Positions 29,140 through 38,094 of a stretch of DNA of 64,000 bases are shown piece by piece (position 1 is the first letter of the stretch; every line of letters starts with the position of its first letter). Source of the DNA: Planctomycetota bacterium (GTDB lineage Bacteria > Planctomycetota > Planctomycetia > Planctomycetales > Planctomycetaceae); NCBI GenBank assembly GCA_022600195.1, contig JAHZKX010000026.1, positions 62,001 through 126,000 of the forward strand, given 5' to 3'. Under the pieces are notes generated by a model. The model made no database searches and was not told the DNA's origin. It was given only the letters and a program-made list of their open reading frames with translations. A program made the translations under genes and the position numbers.

Positions 29140-30342
29140 TTACAGAAAATCAACCACCACTGAATCAGCCAGCAGACAGCCTGCTGGCGTCAATCGGACG
29201 TGAGTTGCTGTTTCCTCCAGAAAACCTGCAGCGACATATTTCTGGATTGCTGCCTGCGATAAGTCGTAGAGATCAAAACCATAACGAGCAGCAAACTCAG
29301 AGACGTTGATACCGGCGCGGCGTCTTAAACTGAAAATGATCGCTTCGCGAGCACGATTCTCAGGCGACAATTCTTCCTGATCTGCGATGGGTGATTCTCC
29401 CGCATTGATTCGTTTCAACCAGGTCACGACACTCCGGTGGTTTTGTCGGCGGATCCCATTCAGATAACTGGCAGCGCCAGGACCAAAACCAAAATAGGGA
29501 TGTCCGGTCCAGTAAACTTCATTGTGTCGACATTCATATCCGGTGCGGGCAAAGTTAGAAATTTCGTAATGCTGTAAAGCATTAGATTCCAGATATTCCA
29601 GCGACCATTCATACATGACGCCCGCGAGATCTTCCTCGGGTAAAATAAAGGCACCTGCTTTCTGTTGGCTCCAGAATGGGGTTCCCTTTTCAATGGTCAA
29701 TCCATAAGTCGAAATGTGTGGAATGTTGAGTTGCACTGCAGCAGCGAGAGACGTTTTCCAGCATTCCAGTGTCTGGCCGGGGACGGCAAAAATGAGATCG
29801 AGACTGACATTTTCAATTTGAGATTGCAGGGCTTGCACAATATCAAAAATCTGTTGAGGTTCGTGGTCTCTTTCCAGAAACTTTAGGACTTGTGCATCGA
29901 AGGATTGCACACCCAGACTGACGCGGTTCACGCCGGATTGTTTCAGGAAGTCAATTTTTTCATCAGTCAAATTCAGCGGATTGGCTTCAATACTGAATTC
30001 ATAATCATCTGCTAAATGAAAATGAGAGGAAACGGCATCCAATAATCTTTGTAGTTGATCAATGCTGAGATGCGTAGGTGTGCCACCACCTAGAAACAGG
30101 GTCTTCAGTTCGATCCCATCGCCGAGGTCAGACAATTGCTGTTCCATCGCTTCCAGATAGGCATCGATCAGATGATCTTTTTGTGCAACGAGTGTGAAGT
30201 CGCAATAGCCGCATCGATGCAGGCAGAAGGGGATATGAAAATAAGCAGAGCTGGGAATTTCCTGTTGTAACACAAGCATGAATCCGCTGGCAGTGTCGTC
30301 GTGCTGAAGTTTATTGAGAGAGGACTTCGCTAAACGGCGCAT
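29140..30342 (-). CDS. hemW: HemW-like radical SAM haem chaperone
   Basis: A 400-residue HemN/HemW-type radical SAM protein: SAYFHIPFCLHRCGYCDFTLV carries the CxxxCxxC cluster ligands, and the CDF ending is typical of HemW. FLGGGTPTHLSIDQL, FSIEANPLNL, RVSLGVQSFDAQVLKFLERDH, VSLDLIFAVPGQTLECW and YGLTIEKGTPFW follow, with the C-terminal HemN domain ending LLADSVVVDFL. HemW proteins bind and hand over haem; older annotation calls them coproporphyrinogen oxidase. ATG 30342 overlaps the end of the preceding phosphomutase-like gene by 32 bases, implying an operon. Confidence 0.88.
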   Translation of the reverse strand: MRRLAKSSLNKLQHDDTASGFMLVLQQEIPSSAYFHIPFCLHRCGYCDFTLVAQKDHLIDAYLEAMEQQLSDLGDGIELKTLFLGGGTPTHLSIDQLQRLLDAVSSHFHLADDYEFSIEANPLNLTDEKIDFLKQSGVNRVSLGVQSFDAQVLKFLERDHEPQQIFDIVQALQSQIENVSLDLIFAVPGQTLECWKTSLAAAVQLNIPHISTYGLTIEKGTPFWSQQKAGAFILPEEDLAGVMYEWSLEYLESNALQHYEISNFARTGYECRHNEVYWTGHPYFGFGPGAASYLNGIRRQNHRSVVTWLKRINAGESPIADQEELSPENRAREAIIFSLRRRAGINVSEFAARYGFDLYDLSQAAIQKYVAAGFLEETATHVRLTPAGCLLADSVVVDFL

Positions 30343-31765
30343 CACTGAAACTCAATGCAGCCAGGACATGAGCCAAAGTTAAAATCGCATCGCATGTGGG
30401 AACCGTCTCCTGGAACCAATGATATCCAGTCTGACTTCCCACGTAAACGGCCTGCAGTTTCTGCATTTGAAGATAAGAATCTGCCAGCGTTCCATTGTGC
30501 GTGTGAATGTTCCATCCGGGTGGGATGTCTGTGATTTTTTCCTGAGTTTCCTGGTCCAGAACAAATACTTTCTCTGCATGTTCGGCTGCCATTGCTTTCA
30601 TTAAGAACTGTGAAACCAGATGGTGTGGCAGGAGAGAACCTGTTTGATCAAAAAATGCACAGCAACGACTGTCATCGTCAATCATCATTCCCAGATCAAA
30701 GTCTCCAGATTGTAAATGGCGGCTCAATTTAAGCACATCCGGATCTGATGAGTTGAGCAAGTCACGCTTTTGATGGGGAATGTCTATCCAGGAGAGCTGG
30801 CAGGGGAGTTTTTCAAATAGCGAATTGAGCGTCTCTCTCACCAATCTTAAGGAGCAGGCGATTGAAATTTTCAGAGGCCTTAGTGCATGGAAATGTTTAC
30901 TGTACTGGGCGCGATAGGATTCCAGTGGATGAAATGTTCGTTGTGAGCCGGGCTGTCGTGAAGCTCTGCCAAATCCGATTCGGATGATGTCCTGGATTTT
31001 TTCCAAACCATGTCCTATAGAAACGGGCTGTGAATTCTCTATCAGAAAGTCGAGCCCTGTATTTGAAGGTCCACATTGTGATCCTGTGACCATGATGGCG
31101 CCTTGTGCCTGTAAATGAGTCATCGCGAATGAGAGCATCGCGGGTACGGTCAGCCCGAGGTCAATCACCCTGCAGCCATTTCTACGCAGAGCGCTGGCAA
31201 CGCCTGTAATGATGTCGGGTGAAGAAGGGCGTTCGTCAAAGCCGATGACCACACTGGGGCCTCGACTTTTCTCCGAATTGAAAAGTGGACGTGTCTGATC
31301 TCTTTTAGGAATCGCATGTGGCGCTGTTTTCTGAGGCGCGATGCCTTTTAATGGCAATGATTCCCAGAGCATATTTGAAAAGGCACCGGCGATGTGTGCT
31401 GCTTGAGTACGATTGATTTCGTTCAGATAAACGCCGCGCACGCCTTCGTCGGTAAACAGGTCGTGAGTGGAGACGCTCTTTATTTGTGTTTGCTGCAGTC
31501 GTTTGACCGTTTGAGGTGATAGATTTCCCGTTTGATCCCGGTGAGGACATTCACGGCATTTTGGATTAAAGGCTGCTAATCGCGACAGATGGATTGCTTT
31601 TGAAATGGGATAGTCTTCTCCCGGACACTGAAAAAACAGTTCGGCTGTCTGCATTAATACTGGCAGTGGCTGTTGTGGAGGGAGGGGTGACAAACCGGGA
31701 ATCGGTATCTCTGAGGTTTCTTTGTTTCCAGTGTGAGATTCTGATTTCAGTGAAATAGTATTCAT
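30311..31765 (-). CDS. Truncated, divergent phosphohexomutase-like protein
   Basis: A 484-residue protein related to alpha-D-phosphohexomutases. Numbering is from ATG 31765; a TTG at 31900 would lengthen it by 45 residues. Recognisable parts are VVIGFDERPSSP (173-183), the phosphoserine loop rewritten as TGSQCGPSNTGLDF (227-240) in place of TASHNP, and the metal loop MIDDDSRCCAFFDQTG (361-376) in place of DGDxDR. The domain-3 ending is ILTLAHVLAALSFSDAPFSEVL. The chain stops there, so domain 4 with the substrate-phosphate loop (RxSGTEP) is missing. The N-terminus adds about 100 residues, including CRECPHR (70-76) that looks metal-binding. Catalysis as a standard mutase is doubtful. It is co-transcribed with the hemW-like gene. 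Confidence 0.75.
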   Translation of the reverse strand: MNTISLKSESHTGNKETSEIPIPGLSPLPPQQPLPVLMQTAELFFQCPGEDYPISKAIHLSRLAAFNPKCRECPHRDQTGNLSPQTVKRLQQTQIKSVSTHDLFTDEGVRGVYLNEINRTQAAHIAGAFSNMLWESLPLKGIAPQKTAPHAIPKRDQTRPLFNSEKSRGPSVVIGFDERPSSPDIITGVASALRRNGCRVIDLGLTVPAMLSFAMTHLQAQGAIMVTGSQCGPSNTGLDFLIENSQPVSIGHGLEKIQDIIRIGFGRASRQPGSQRTFHPLESYRAQYSKHFHALRPLKISIACSLRLVRETLNSLFEKLPCQLSWIDIPHQKRDLLNSSDPDVLKLSRHLQSGDFDLGMMIDDDSRCCAFFDQTGSLLPHHLVSQFLMKAMAAEHAEKVFVLDQETQEKITDIPPGWNIHTHNGTLADSYLQMQKLQAVYVGSQTGYHWFQETVPTCDAILTLAHVLAALSFSDAPFSEVLSQ

Positions 31766-31940
31766 CTCCCAATGGATTTGTTTCTTCAATTTGCAGGAAC
31801 CTCGGGTAGCGTCACTCGAATTCAATTGCAAAATCGAGTGTAATATCAGATAAACAATCTCGGAGGCGATATCCCTGGATGGCTTAAATTCGAGCGTCAA
31901 TTTACGTTATCCCAATGTTTCAGGTCAATAAGAGTTATTT

Positions 31941-32975
31941 ATGAGCCAGCATGTCACCGAACTTCTATTAAATCCTGCCCGGTATGAATTTGGTCCGATT
32001 GTTGTCCTGTATGGTGATGATCGGTATATGAAGCAGGAGGCAATTAAGGCGATCGAGCCCCTGGTACTGGGAGAAGACGAAGATACGAGTATCACTCGGT
32101 TCGATGGAATTCGACTAGCGAAAGAGAACGATGTCTCTACCTCGGCTCTACCTTCTACCCTGTTTGACGAGCTGAAAACCGTTTCCATGTGGGGAGATAA
32201 GCGTCTGGTGATCGTAGACGAAGCGGAAAAATTCGTGAGTGCTTTTCGTGGTATGTTAGAAAAATATCTGGATGCTCCCTCGAAGAGTTCGCTGTTGATT
32301 CTGGATGTGAAATCGTGGAGCAAAGCGACACGATTAGCCAAGCGCGTGGCAAAGATCGGGTTGGATTTCGAGTGTAAAGAGCTCAAAGGGGGGCAACTGG
32401 CAAAATGGATTTGCGAGACGGCTACTCAATTGCACCAAAAGCAGATCTCACGCGATGCGGCGTTATTGTTGATCGAACTGGTGGGAACTCAATGTGGACA
32501 AATACATCAAGAATTAGAAAAGTTATCGACATTTGTCGGCGAGCAGCCTCGGATTGGCCCCGATGATATACGGGCTGTGGTGGGTGGTTGGAAGGCAGAG
32601 ACCACCTGGGCCATGACCGGAGCCATTCGTGATGGCAACATCGGCAATGCACTGAAGTACCTGGATAACCTGCTAGTCGCTGGTGAAGCACCACAAAAAA
32701 TTCTGGGCGGATTGACTTTTGTGTGGCGAAAATACTTTAAAGCCGCTCAGCTGGCAGTGCAGGGTACCCCTTTAAAACAAGCGTTAAAAGAAGCTGGTGT
32801 CTTTCCGCGCGAAATCGATAGTTCAGACCGTTATCTGCGCCGATTAAGTCGTCAGCGTGCAGAAAAAATCAGCCATTGGTTGCTTGAAGCGGATCTTAAT
32901 CTCAAAGGGAACAGCCGTCTTGCGCCGCGGTTAGAGTTAGAACAGCTTCTCTTTCGGCTCAGTGGTAAACCTTAA
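31941..32975 (+). CDS. holA: DNA polymerase III subunit delta
   Basis: The delta subunit of the clamp loader opens the beta clamp. The 344 residues match HolA in length and layout. They begin IVVLYGDDRYMKQEAIKAIEP and continue with the motif-like STLFDELKTVSMWGDKRLVIVDEAEKF. The helical domain II includes DAALLLIELVGTQCGQIHQELEKLSTFVG, and the C-terminal collar domain includes LLEADLNLKGNSRLAPRLELEQLLFRLSG. Delta lacks a Walker A motif, and none is seen. AAGAG precedes the ATG. It diverges from the phosphomutase-like gene. Confidence 0.9.
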   Translation: MSQHVTELLLNPARYEFGPIVVLYGDDRYMKQEAIKAIEPLVLGEDEDTSITRFDGIRLAKENDVSTSALPSTLFDELKTVSMWGDKRLVIVDEAEKFVSAFRGMLEKYLDAPSKSSLLILDVKSWSKATRLAKRVAKIGLDFECKELKGGQLAKWICETATQLHQKQISRDAALLLIELVGTQCGQIHQELEKLSTFVGEQPRIGPDDIRAVVGGWKAETTWAMTGAIRDGNIGNALKYLDNLLVAGEAPQKILGGLTFVWRKYFKAAQLAVQGTPLKQALKEAGVFPREIDSSDRYLRRLSRQRAEKISHWLLEADLNLKGNSRLAPRLELEQLLFRLSGKP

Positions 32976-33206
32976 TCGCGAGAATTTAATGGGTTCAAAA
33001 AACCGGTGACCACTGGTGATATCCACAAACTACCTTTCAAAATTCTTTATTTCTGGCCGGAATGAATCTTGCCTTGAATATGGCACAGGGGTATAACTCA
33101 GCGTTGATAAGGTTTTTGCGAAGCTCATTGACACTGTTTTAACCTTGCAGTGATTGTTAAAGTTTCGTAATTCTATTGGGATCGCAGACGCACATTGAGG
33201 TGAAGC

Positions 33207-33632
33207 ATGTCGTCCGAACTCGTGGGTCCAGGTGATGATGCATCCAGCATTTATGAGGAAGCTCCTCTGGAAGCGGATCGTCACAAATGGATCGAAAGCC
33301 AAAAGAATGGCTCTGATCTCGGCAAACTCGCTATTTCCGATTGGTATACAAACCACTGGTACTATTTTTGTATTGGGAAAAGGATTGAGCATCTATTGGG
33401 TAATCGCTGCTGGCAGGAATTCAGTGAAACTCATTTTGGGTTTTTGAAATCCCTTCAGTTAGAAGATGATCTACTGGCAGACCGAATTCTTGATCGTATA
33501 TTTTTGATGCGAATGGAAAATCTTGACATCATTATTTGGGCCAGAGAATGGAACTTAGAGCTTGAGCGTGTGATGGATATTCTCGAATTAATTGATATCA
33601 ACTCCGCTCGTCTTGAACCAGTTTTATCCTGA
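33207..33632 (+). CDS. Small hypothetical protein upstream of murJ
   Basis: A 141-residue acidic soluble protein with no signal peptide. A strong ribosome site (TTGAGGTG) precedes ATG 33207. The middle is rich in aromatics (WYTNHWYYFCIGKRIEHLLGN, then RCWQEFSETHFGFL). The end is helical (LEDDLLADRILDRIFLMRM, REWNLELERVMDILELIDI). I do not recognise the family. It ends 15 bases before murJ, so the two are probably co-transcribed and may be functionally linked to envelope assembly. Confidence 0.75.
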   Translation: MSSELVGPGDDASSIYEEAPLEADRHKWIESQKNGSDLGKLAISDWYTNHWYYFCIGKRIEHLLGNRCWQEFSETHFGFLKSLQLEDDLLADRILDRIFLMRMENLDIIIWAREWNLELERVMDILELIDINSARLEPVLS

Positions 33633-33647
33633 TTCAAATAGTGAATA

Positions 33648-35324
33648 ATGGATGATTCGAAACCACCTCCGCCCTCTCAGGAAGATCAATCTCAGGTGGT
33701 TGCCGTCGAGCGTTTGCGCGGTCTGTTCCGAGGTCTTCGCGTTGTCAGCCTGTTGACCCTGTTGAGTCGTATTCTTGGTATGGTCCGGGATATCGGCATG
33801 GCGACGTTGTTCGGCAATGGTCCGATCATGGATTCCTTTTCCGTTGCTTTCAAATTACCCAATCTCATGCGGCGACTGTTGGGTGAAGGTGCCCTTTCAA
33901 CGGCATTTCTTCCGACCTATATTCGGGAGCATGAACAAAATGGTCGCGCGTCTTCCTGGCAGTTGGTTACGGCGGTTCTGTTCTGGTTGATGGTTTTTTC
34001 CACTTTAGTGGTAGCAGCTGGTGAAACGCTTCTCATTATTTTGAGTACCACGGGAGATCCGGGATCGGAAGCACAACTTTTGTATTGGTTATCTGGCCTG
34101 CTGTTACCCTATTTGATTTTGATTTGCCTGGCTGCTCAGATCAACGCCACATTACACGCACTCAATCATTTTTCCGTTCCTGCACTCCTCCCCACAATTT
34201 TGAATCTCTTCTGGATGGCAGGCATCTGGCTGATCGCGCCGTTCTTTGCTGAGCCACATACAAAAATTACCGTCATTTGCGTTTCGATTCTTGCGGGAGG
34301 CGTCTTTCAATTATTATTGCCATTATTGAAATTGTTTCAAATGGGTTATCGTCCCCGGATGAACTGGCAGAGAGGATTTACACAGGTTCAAACCATCGCA
34401 GCGATCATGGCACCGATTGTTGTGGGATTATCCATCACGCAACTCAATACGTTGATTGACAGTCTTCTGGCGTGGGGAATGGCTCAACCGGAAGGAGTGC
34501 ACGCTGATGCCTCTGCTCTGAGTCTTCCCTTCTGGCAGATCTTTGAGTCGGGAACAGCCTCCGCGCTCTATTTTGGTCAAAGGATGTATCAGTTTCCTTT
34601 GGGAGTATTCGGTGTGGCGCTGGGAACGGTTCTGTATCCCCGGCTTTCCAGGCACGCAGAAAGAAAAGAGGGAGACTTATTACGTCAGGATTTATTGTTG
34701 GGACTGCAACTGGTACTGGGAGTGGGATTGCCTGCCAGCATGGGGCTGTTTTTAATGGCAGAACCATTAGCATTGCTCTTGTTTCAATATGGTGACTTTA
34801 ACGTATTTGACGCATTACAGACTGCTGAAATGATTCGCTACTATGGCATCGGCGTTTTTGCTTTTATGGCAGTGCTGATCCTGAATCGTGGGTTCTATGC
34901 GATTGGTGATACGCGCACTCCGGTCAAGATTGGTGTGTTGATTGTGCTTTGTAATCTCAGCTTGAATTTGGTTCTGATCTGGTGGCTGAAGGGGAAAGGT
35001 CTCGCGCTGGCGACTTCTTTGTCTGCGATGATTCAGGCTGGTTTGAGTCTCTGGCTCATCAGAGAAAAAGTGGGGGCGCTTGACCTTACAAAAATCCTGG
35101 ACACCTTCCTGCGGAGCTCCCTGGCAACGATTTTGATGGCGGTAATCATCATTCTGGAATTGCAGATGATTTCCGCTGCGGACGACTTTTTATATCGTTT
35201 GATGCGTGTTTTTATTCCCGTGTTTTCCGCAGTCGCTTTGTATTTGCTGTTAGCACGCATGTTGGGGTTAGATGAAATCATGACACTGATGCGTTCTGTT
35301 AAGAAACCGGTCGACAAGGAGTAG
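33648..35324 (+). CDS. murJ: Lipid II flippase MurJ (MviN family)
   Basis: MurJ moves lipid II across the inner membrane for peptidoglycan synthesis. The 558 residues contain about 14 hydrophobic helices with the family phrases LTLLSRILGMVRDIGMATLFGNG, DSFSVAFKLPNLMRRLLGEGALSTAFLPTY, ALYFGQRMYQFPLGVFGVALGTVLYPRLS and NRGFYAIGDTRTPVKIGVL. Arg residues in the first loop and the charged cavity are retained. A Pro/Gln-rich stretch of about 20 residues precedes the first helix. Presence of murJ agrees with the finding that many planctomycetes make peptidoglycan. Confidence 0.94.
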   Translation: MDDSKPPPPSQEDQSQVVAVERLRGLFRGLRVVSLLTLLSRILGMVRDIGMATLFGNGPIMDSFSVAFKLPNLMRRLLGEGALSTAFLPTYIREHEQNGRASSWQLVTAVLFWLMVFSTLVVAAGETLLIILSTTGDPGSEAQLLYWLSGLLLPYLILICLAAQINATLHALNHFSVPALLPTILNLFWMAGIWLIAPFFAEPHTKITVICVSILAGGVFQLLLPLLKLFQMGYRPRMNWQRGFTQVQTIAAIMAPIVVGLSITQLNTLIDSLLAWGMAQPEGVHADASALSLPFWQIFESGTASALYFGQRMYQFPLGVFGVALGTVLYPRLSRHAERKEGDLLRQDLLLGLQLVLGVGLPASMGLFLMAEPLALLLFQYGDFNVFDALQTAEMIRYYGIGVFAFMAVLILNRGFYAIGDTRTPVKIGVLIVLCNLSLNLVLIWWLKGKGLALATSLSAMIQAGLSLWLIREKVGALDLTKILDTFLRSSLATILMAVIIILELQMISAADDFLYRLMRVFIPVFSAVALYLLLARMLGLDEIMTLMRSVKKPVDKE

Positions 35325-35438
35325 TTTTCCTGTTGGTCTCAATGAACCAAGCCAACAAGAGGAACCAAGCCAACAGGAGATCAAGACACATGTTCGATTT
35401 TCTCGTCTGGTGTTAATATGTTGGTTGGAATCAGAATA

Positions 35439-35470
35439 AGAAAAGCCTTCCAGAGAGTTCCGGAAGGCTT
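35439..35470 (-). terminator. Terminator of the DUF1559 gene
   Basis: A perfect 9-bp stem (35443-35451 with 35462-35470) is followed on the minus strand by TTTTCTT. It lies 43 bases past the DUF1559 stop codon, between convergent genes. Just left of it, a 15-base phrase (gaaccaagccaacaa-like) occurs twice in tandem at 35344-35380. Confidence 0.7.
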
Positions 35471-35512
35471 AACTGAAATTGATTTAATCTGTTTTTAAGT
35501 AATGACACTGAT

Positions 35513-36607
35513 TTAGAATTCACCGATAACTTCACCGCCGCTGCGGGTACTCAAAGCACGGTAGGTATCCAGATCAATATTCTCACTGATTGAGCGTGTA
35601 GAACCATCCATCAGCAGGACATGTACGATGCCGATGTGATAGCTGCGGGCAGTGACAGCAGCATAAGTCGGGCTGGTACATGACTTGGCTTCCCGGCAGG
35701 ATGTGTAGTCACCTGCGTTTAAGGCACCGCTGGCACCTGGTACAGAAATTTTGGTATTGGGAGTCAGAGTGGTGGTAAAACCTGTCTGGTGAACGCGACC
35801 ATCGACCCATTCTGTATGTCCACTGTTGCCTTTGTTTGAACCGCCGCCACTGATTAAGGAGTCGATTCCGCTGGCAACACTGGGAGTAGTAGATGTACCG
35901 GTATCCCCATCTCGATTATAGGCAGTAAACGCTTTGACTTCGGCGAAACAGAGTGTGTTACTCATACCATCTGTGAAATCGCGTGGCTTCGTTTTGCTGT
36001 TCGGATAAAACGCACCATCGCCACCACTCAGGTTGGAATTGGTAAAGACCCGCCATGTTCCACCATTGTATCCATAGCTGACTGGATAGTGTTCCGGTGC
36101 ACCGGCGGAAGTCAGGCGTGTCTTGTCATTTACTTCGCTGGGACACATGAAGAAAGGAGTCCGCGTATAAGCAATGCTGAGGTCGGCTTGGTTATCGTAG
36201 GTTTTAGTAAAATCGATTTTGTTAAACAGATTCGCGCCATCTGCATAGGGGAGAATACGTGCATGAATTGACCACTGACCCCCTTCGGTGTATCCACCGG
36301 CCCCATCAGGACCGACGCAGAAGGCAGGCGGGAATACTGTGAACGCACTTTGGTAATTGTGTAATGCCAGCCCAATTTGCTTCAGATTATTTTTGCATTG
36401 ACTGCGACGAGCCGCTTCACGTGCCTGCTGCACTGCAGGCAGCAGGAGCGCAATAAGAATCGCGATGATGGCGATGACCACCAGAAGCTCAATGAGTGTA
36501 AATCCGAGATTGCGTTTCCCGTGTTTCCCGTGTTTCCCGTGTTTCCCGTGTTTCCCGTGTTTCCCGTGTTTCCCGTGTTTCCCGTTTTGTTGCGTGTGTT
36601 GCCCCAT
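35513..36607 (-). CDS. DUF1559 prepilin-like protein with GKH repeat
   Basis: A 364-residue planctomycete DUF1559 protein. ATG 36607 follows an ideal TAGGAGGT site at 9 bases. The type IV prepilin signal [20 protein letters not shown] and the family phrase [24 protein letters not shown] follow. The C-terminal H-X9-DG motif is [12 protein letters not shown]. Such proteins form pseudopilin-like surface structures. The oddity is the leader: before the cleavage site come seven exact Gly-Lys-His units and one Gly-Lys-Arg, encoded by a 9-bp tandem repeat, making the cytoplasmic leader unusually long and strongly basic. Copy-number change would keep the frame. Confidence 0.9.
   Translation of the reverse strand: MGQHTQQNGKHGKHGKHGKHGKHGKHGKHGKRNLGFTLIELLVVIAIIAILIALLLPAVQQAREAARRSQCKNNLKQIGLALHNYQSAFTVFPPAFCVGPDGAGGYTEGGQWSIHARILPYADGANLFNKIDFTKTYDNQADLSIAYTRTPFFMCPSEVNDKTRLTSAGAPEHYPVSYGYNGGTWRVFTNSNLSGGDGAFYPNSKTKPRDFTDGMSNTLCFAEVKAFTAYNRDGDTGTSTTPSVASGIDSLISGGGSNKGNSGHTEWVDGRVHQTGFTTTLTPNTKISVPGASGALNAGDYTSCREAKSCTSPTYAAVTARSYHIGIVHVLLMDGSTRSISENIDLDTYRALSTRSGGEVIGEF
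36512..36583. repeat. 9-bp tandem repeat inside the DUF1559 leader
   Basis: Seven perfect copies of gtgtttccc (36521-36583) are preceded by one variant copy, gcgtttccc (36512-36520). On the minus strand they encode (GKH)7 and GKR, immediately before the prepilin cleavage region. Perfect identity of the units points to recent expansion by slipped-strand replication. Confidence 0.95.
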
Positions 36608-36980
36608 TTCTTTTCTACCTCCTAAAAGAGATGCTGGCAACGTGCAAACAGATACTACGAGTATCTGAATGGGAAGGCCGTCTTGCCGTGATTTCAGTAA
36701 ACTGTTTTTGCTTGACAAAGAGTCTTTATTGACACTGAGTCTCAAAGTCAGTATGTTAGCCGGAAGATGAGGTGCTGGCAAGTTTGAAGGACATGTAATT
36801 CTCACATTTTTTTATGTGAAAAATAGAGTTATTGTGAATTTGTCTGCGAATTCATGCTTTTTGAGGCTTCATTATTGATTGACCCGTTCATCTCAAGTCA
36901 GAAGCGTCTCATTATCAGGAAGTGGTTTGAAGCGTCGTGATGAGGCTATGGCACCCTGAAATTCAGTTAGAAAAAGAAAT
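36608..36980. other. Divergent promoter region of DUF1559 gene and hemP
   Basis: 373 bases between divergent genes. On the plus strand TTGACA at 36729-36734 and TATGTT at 36752-36757, 17 bases apart, form a good vegetative promoter for hemP with a leader of about 215 bases. A second TTGACA lies 25 bases upstream. No Fur-type palindrome is evident. Confidence 0.45.
36729..36757 (+). promoter_or_regulatory. Predicted sigma-70-type promoter of hemP
   Basis: A perfect -35 (TTGACA) and a four-of-six -10 (TATGTT) lie at optimal 17-base spacing. The predicted start is near 36764. Confidence 0.4.
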
Positions 36981-37163
36981 ATGAGTGATCCGAAAAAAGA
37001 AGAATCCATTCCAGTCAACCCAGATGTCAAAGCGGAAATCGCTGCAGAAGTCATTTCCTCTGAAGTGATTCTCAAAGGGAATTCTGAGGTGTTAATTCAG
37101 CATGGAGACTCAATATACCGCTTGCGAATCACCCAAAACGGGAAACTGATCCTTTGTAAGTAG
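36981..37163 (+). CDS. hemP: HemP-like small protein
   Basis: A 60-residue protein whose second half matches the hemin-uptake protein HemP family. ISSEVILKGNSEVLIQHGD is followed by YRLRITQNGKLILCK, against the family pattern SxxLf.G..e..I.H.G..Y.LR.T..gKLILtK. The fold is a small beta barrel. In proteobacteria hemP is Fur-controlled and sits with hemin receptor and transport genes; here no such genes are adjacent, and the name does not prove uptake. Its lone position resembles other planctomycetes, where it may serve iron or haem regulation. It converges on a lipoprotein-like gene. Confidence 0.8.
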   Translation: MSDPKKEESIPVNPDVKAEIAAEVISSEVILKGNSEVLIQHGDSIYRLRITQNGKLILCK

Positions 37164-37234
37164 CATTCCCCATCATAGTTCTGGAGTGTTATTACAAGAG
37201 TGATATGAGAGTCTCTCAGGAACGTCTGGATGCC

Positions 37235-37798
37235 CTATTGTGAAAAAGCAACCTGCAGGCTCTCAAGAATGTCCTGTTCCAGAGTCGGATCACGTCCGAG
37301 AGGAATCCACCCTGGAGTGGAACTACGTTCTTGTACCAGATTGAGATCACGCCTCAGGCTGAGTTCCTGTTGAAACGTTGCGCCGCCCGGTGCACTTGAT
37401 GTTTGAGTGTGAACATCTTCAATTTCCTTGAAAGCTTCAATTCCCAGCAAATAGCCCCCTTCTATGGGGGTCACACTGACAAAAACTCTGCGTCGGATCG
37501 ATTGCAGGCTACTTTCCAGGCGATTATCGAAGCCTACGGAATCGCCGTGCCAGGGTTCTAATAAATTGGATCCCACTTTGTACCCTGTTTCAATCCTGCC
37601 ATCCAGCTTGTTTTCTCTGGCGATCGTAAATTTATAGGTGTGGATCGTATCGACCACCCGCTCCCAAACGACATCTTGGTTGGTTCCCGAAATTTGAATC
37701 GGATTCGACGGAGTCGCTGGCGCAGCATGAAATCCACTCGATGCACAACTGGTACATAAAGTACATAACATGATAAATTTTATGAGGTTACAAATCAT
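37235..37798 (-). CDS. Hypothetical planctomycete lipoprotein
   Basis: A 187-residue exported protein with a short signal (MICNLIKFIMLCTLCTSC). The Cys after TS could be lipid-modified, although Cys rather than Leu occupies -3. The mature part looks like a two-layer alpha/beta domain: QDVVWERVVDTIHTYKFTIARENKLDGRIET, then RRRVFVSVTPIEGGYLLGIEAFKEIED. The tail has RDLNLVQERSSTPGWIPLGRDPTLEQDILESL. This phrase set resembles conserved planctomycete proteins of unknown role, possibly outer-membrane-assembly or DUF3568-like. No operon partner. Confidence 0.7.
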   Translation of the reverse strand: MICNLIKFIMLCTLCTSCASSGFHAAPATPSNPIQISGTNQDVVWERVVDTIHTYKFTIARENKLDGRIETGYKVGSNLLEPWHGDSVGFDNRLESSLQSIRRRVFVSVTPIEGGYLLGIEAFKEIEDVHTQTSSAPGGATFQQELSLRRDLNLVQERSSTPGWIPLGRDPTLEQDILESLQVAFSQ

Positions 37799-38094
37799 AT
37801 CCGGGTGTCGTCACTCAGACTGCTTTACGAAATCTCGATGCCGGAACAGGCTAAATCAGAGGGTTCAATCGTTAATTGATTTGGCTGGGAAGGTGAAAGG
37901 GGATTGGCTGACTCTTTGTCAAACAGCCGCGAAGTTTCCCAGATTGATAATTTTGGGGCAAGATCACTTTGAAAATCCATTTGTAATGTTTGTTCAATAA
38001 GTTCCCAAGCCTACTCTCAGAAAAGAATTCTGTTTAGAATAATTGTTTGAAGTGATTGTCCTAAAACGTTTTAACCACTTTACAGGTAAGCACC

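Noticed and set aside
36512-36583. Short regular repeats as a possible CRISPR array
   Set aside because: Units are 9 bp, contiguous and in a coding frame; there are no spacers and no cas genes.
36465-36668. Plus-strand frames encoding Phe-Pro-Val or Pro-Cys-Phe repeats opposite the DUF1559 leader
   Set aside because: They are antisense readings of the 9-bp repeat inside a well-supported gene, with no ribosome site or family resemblance.
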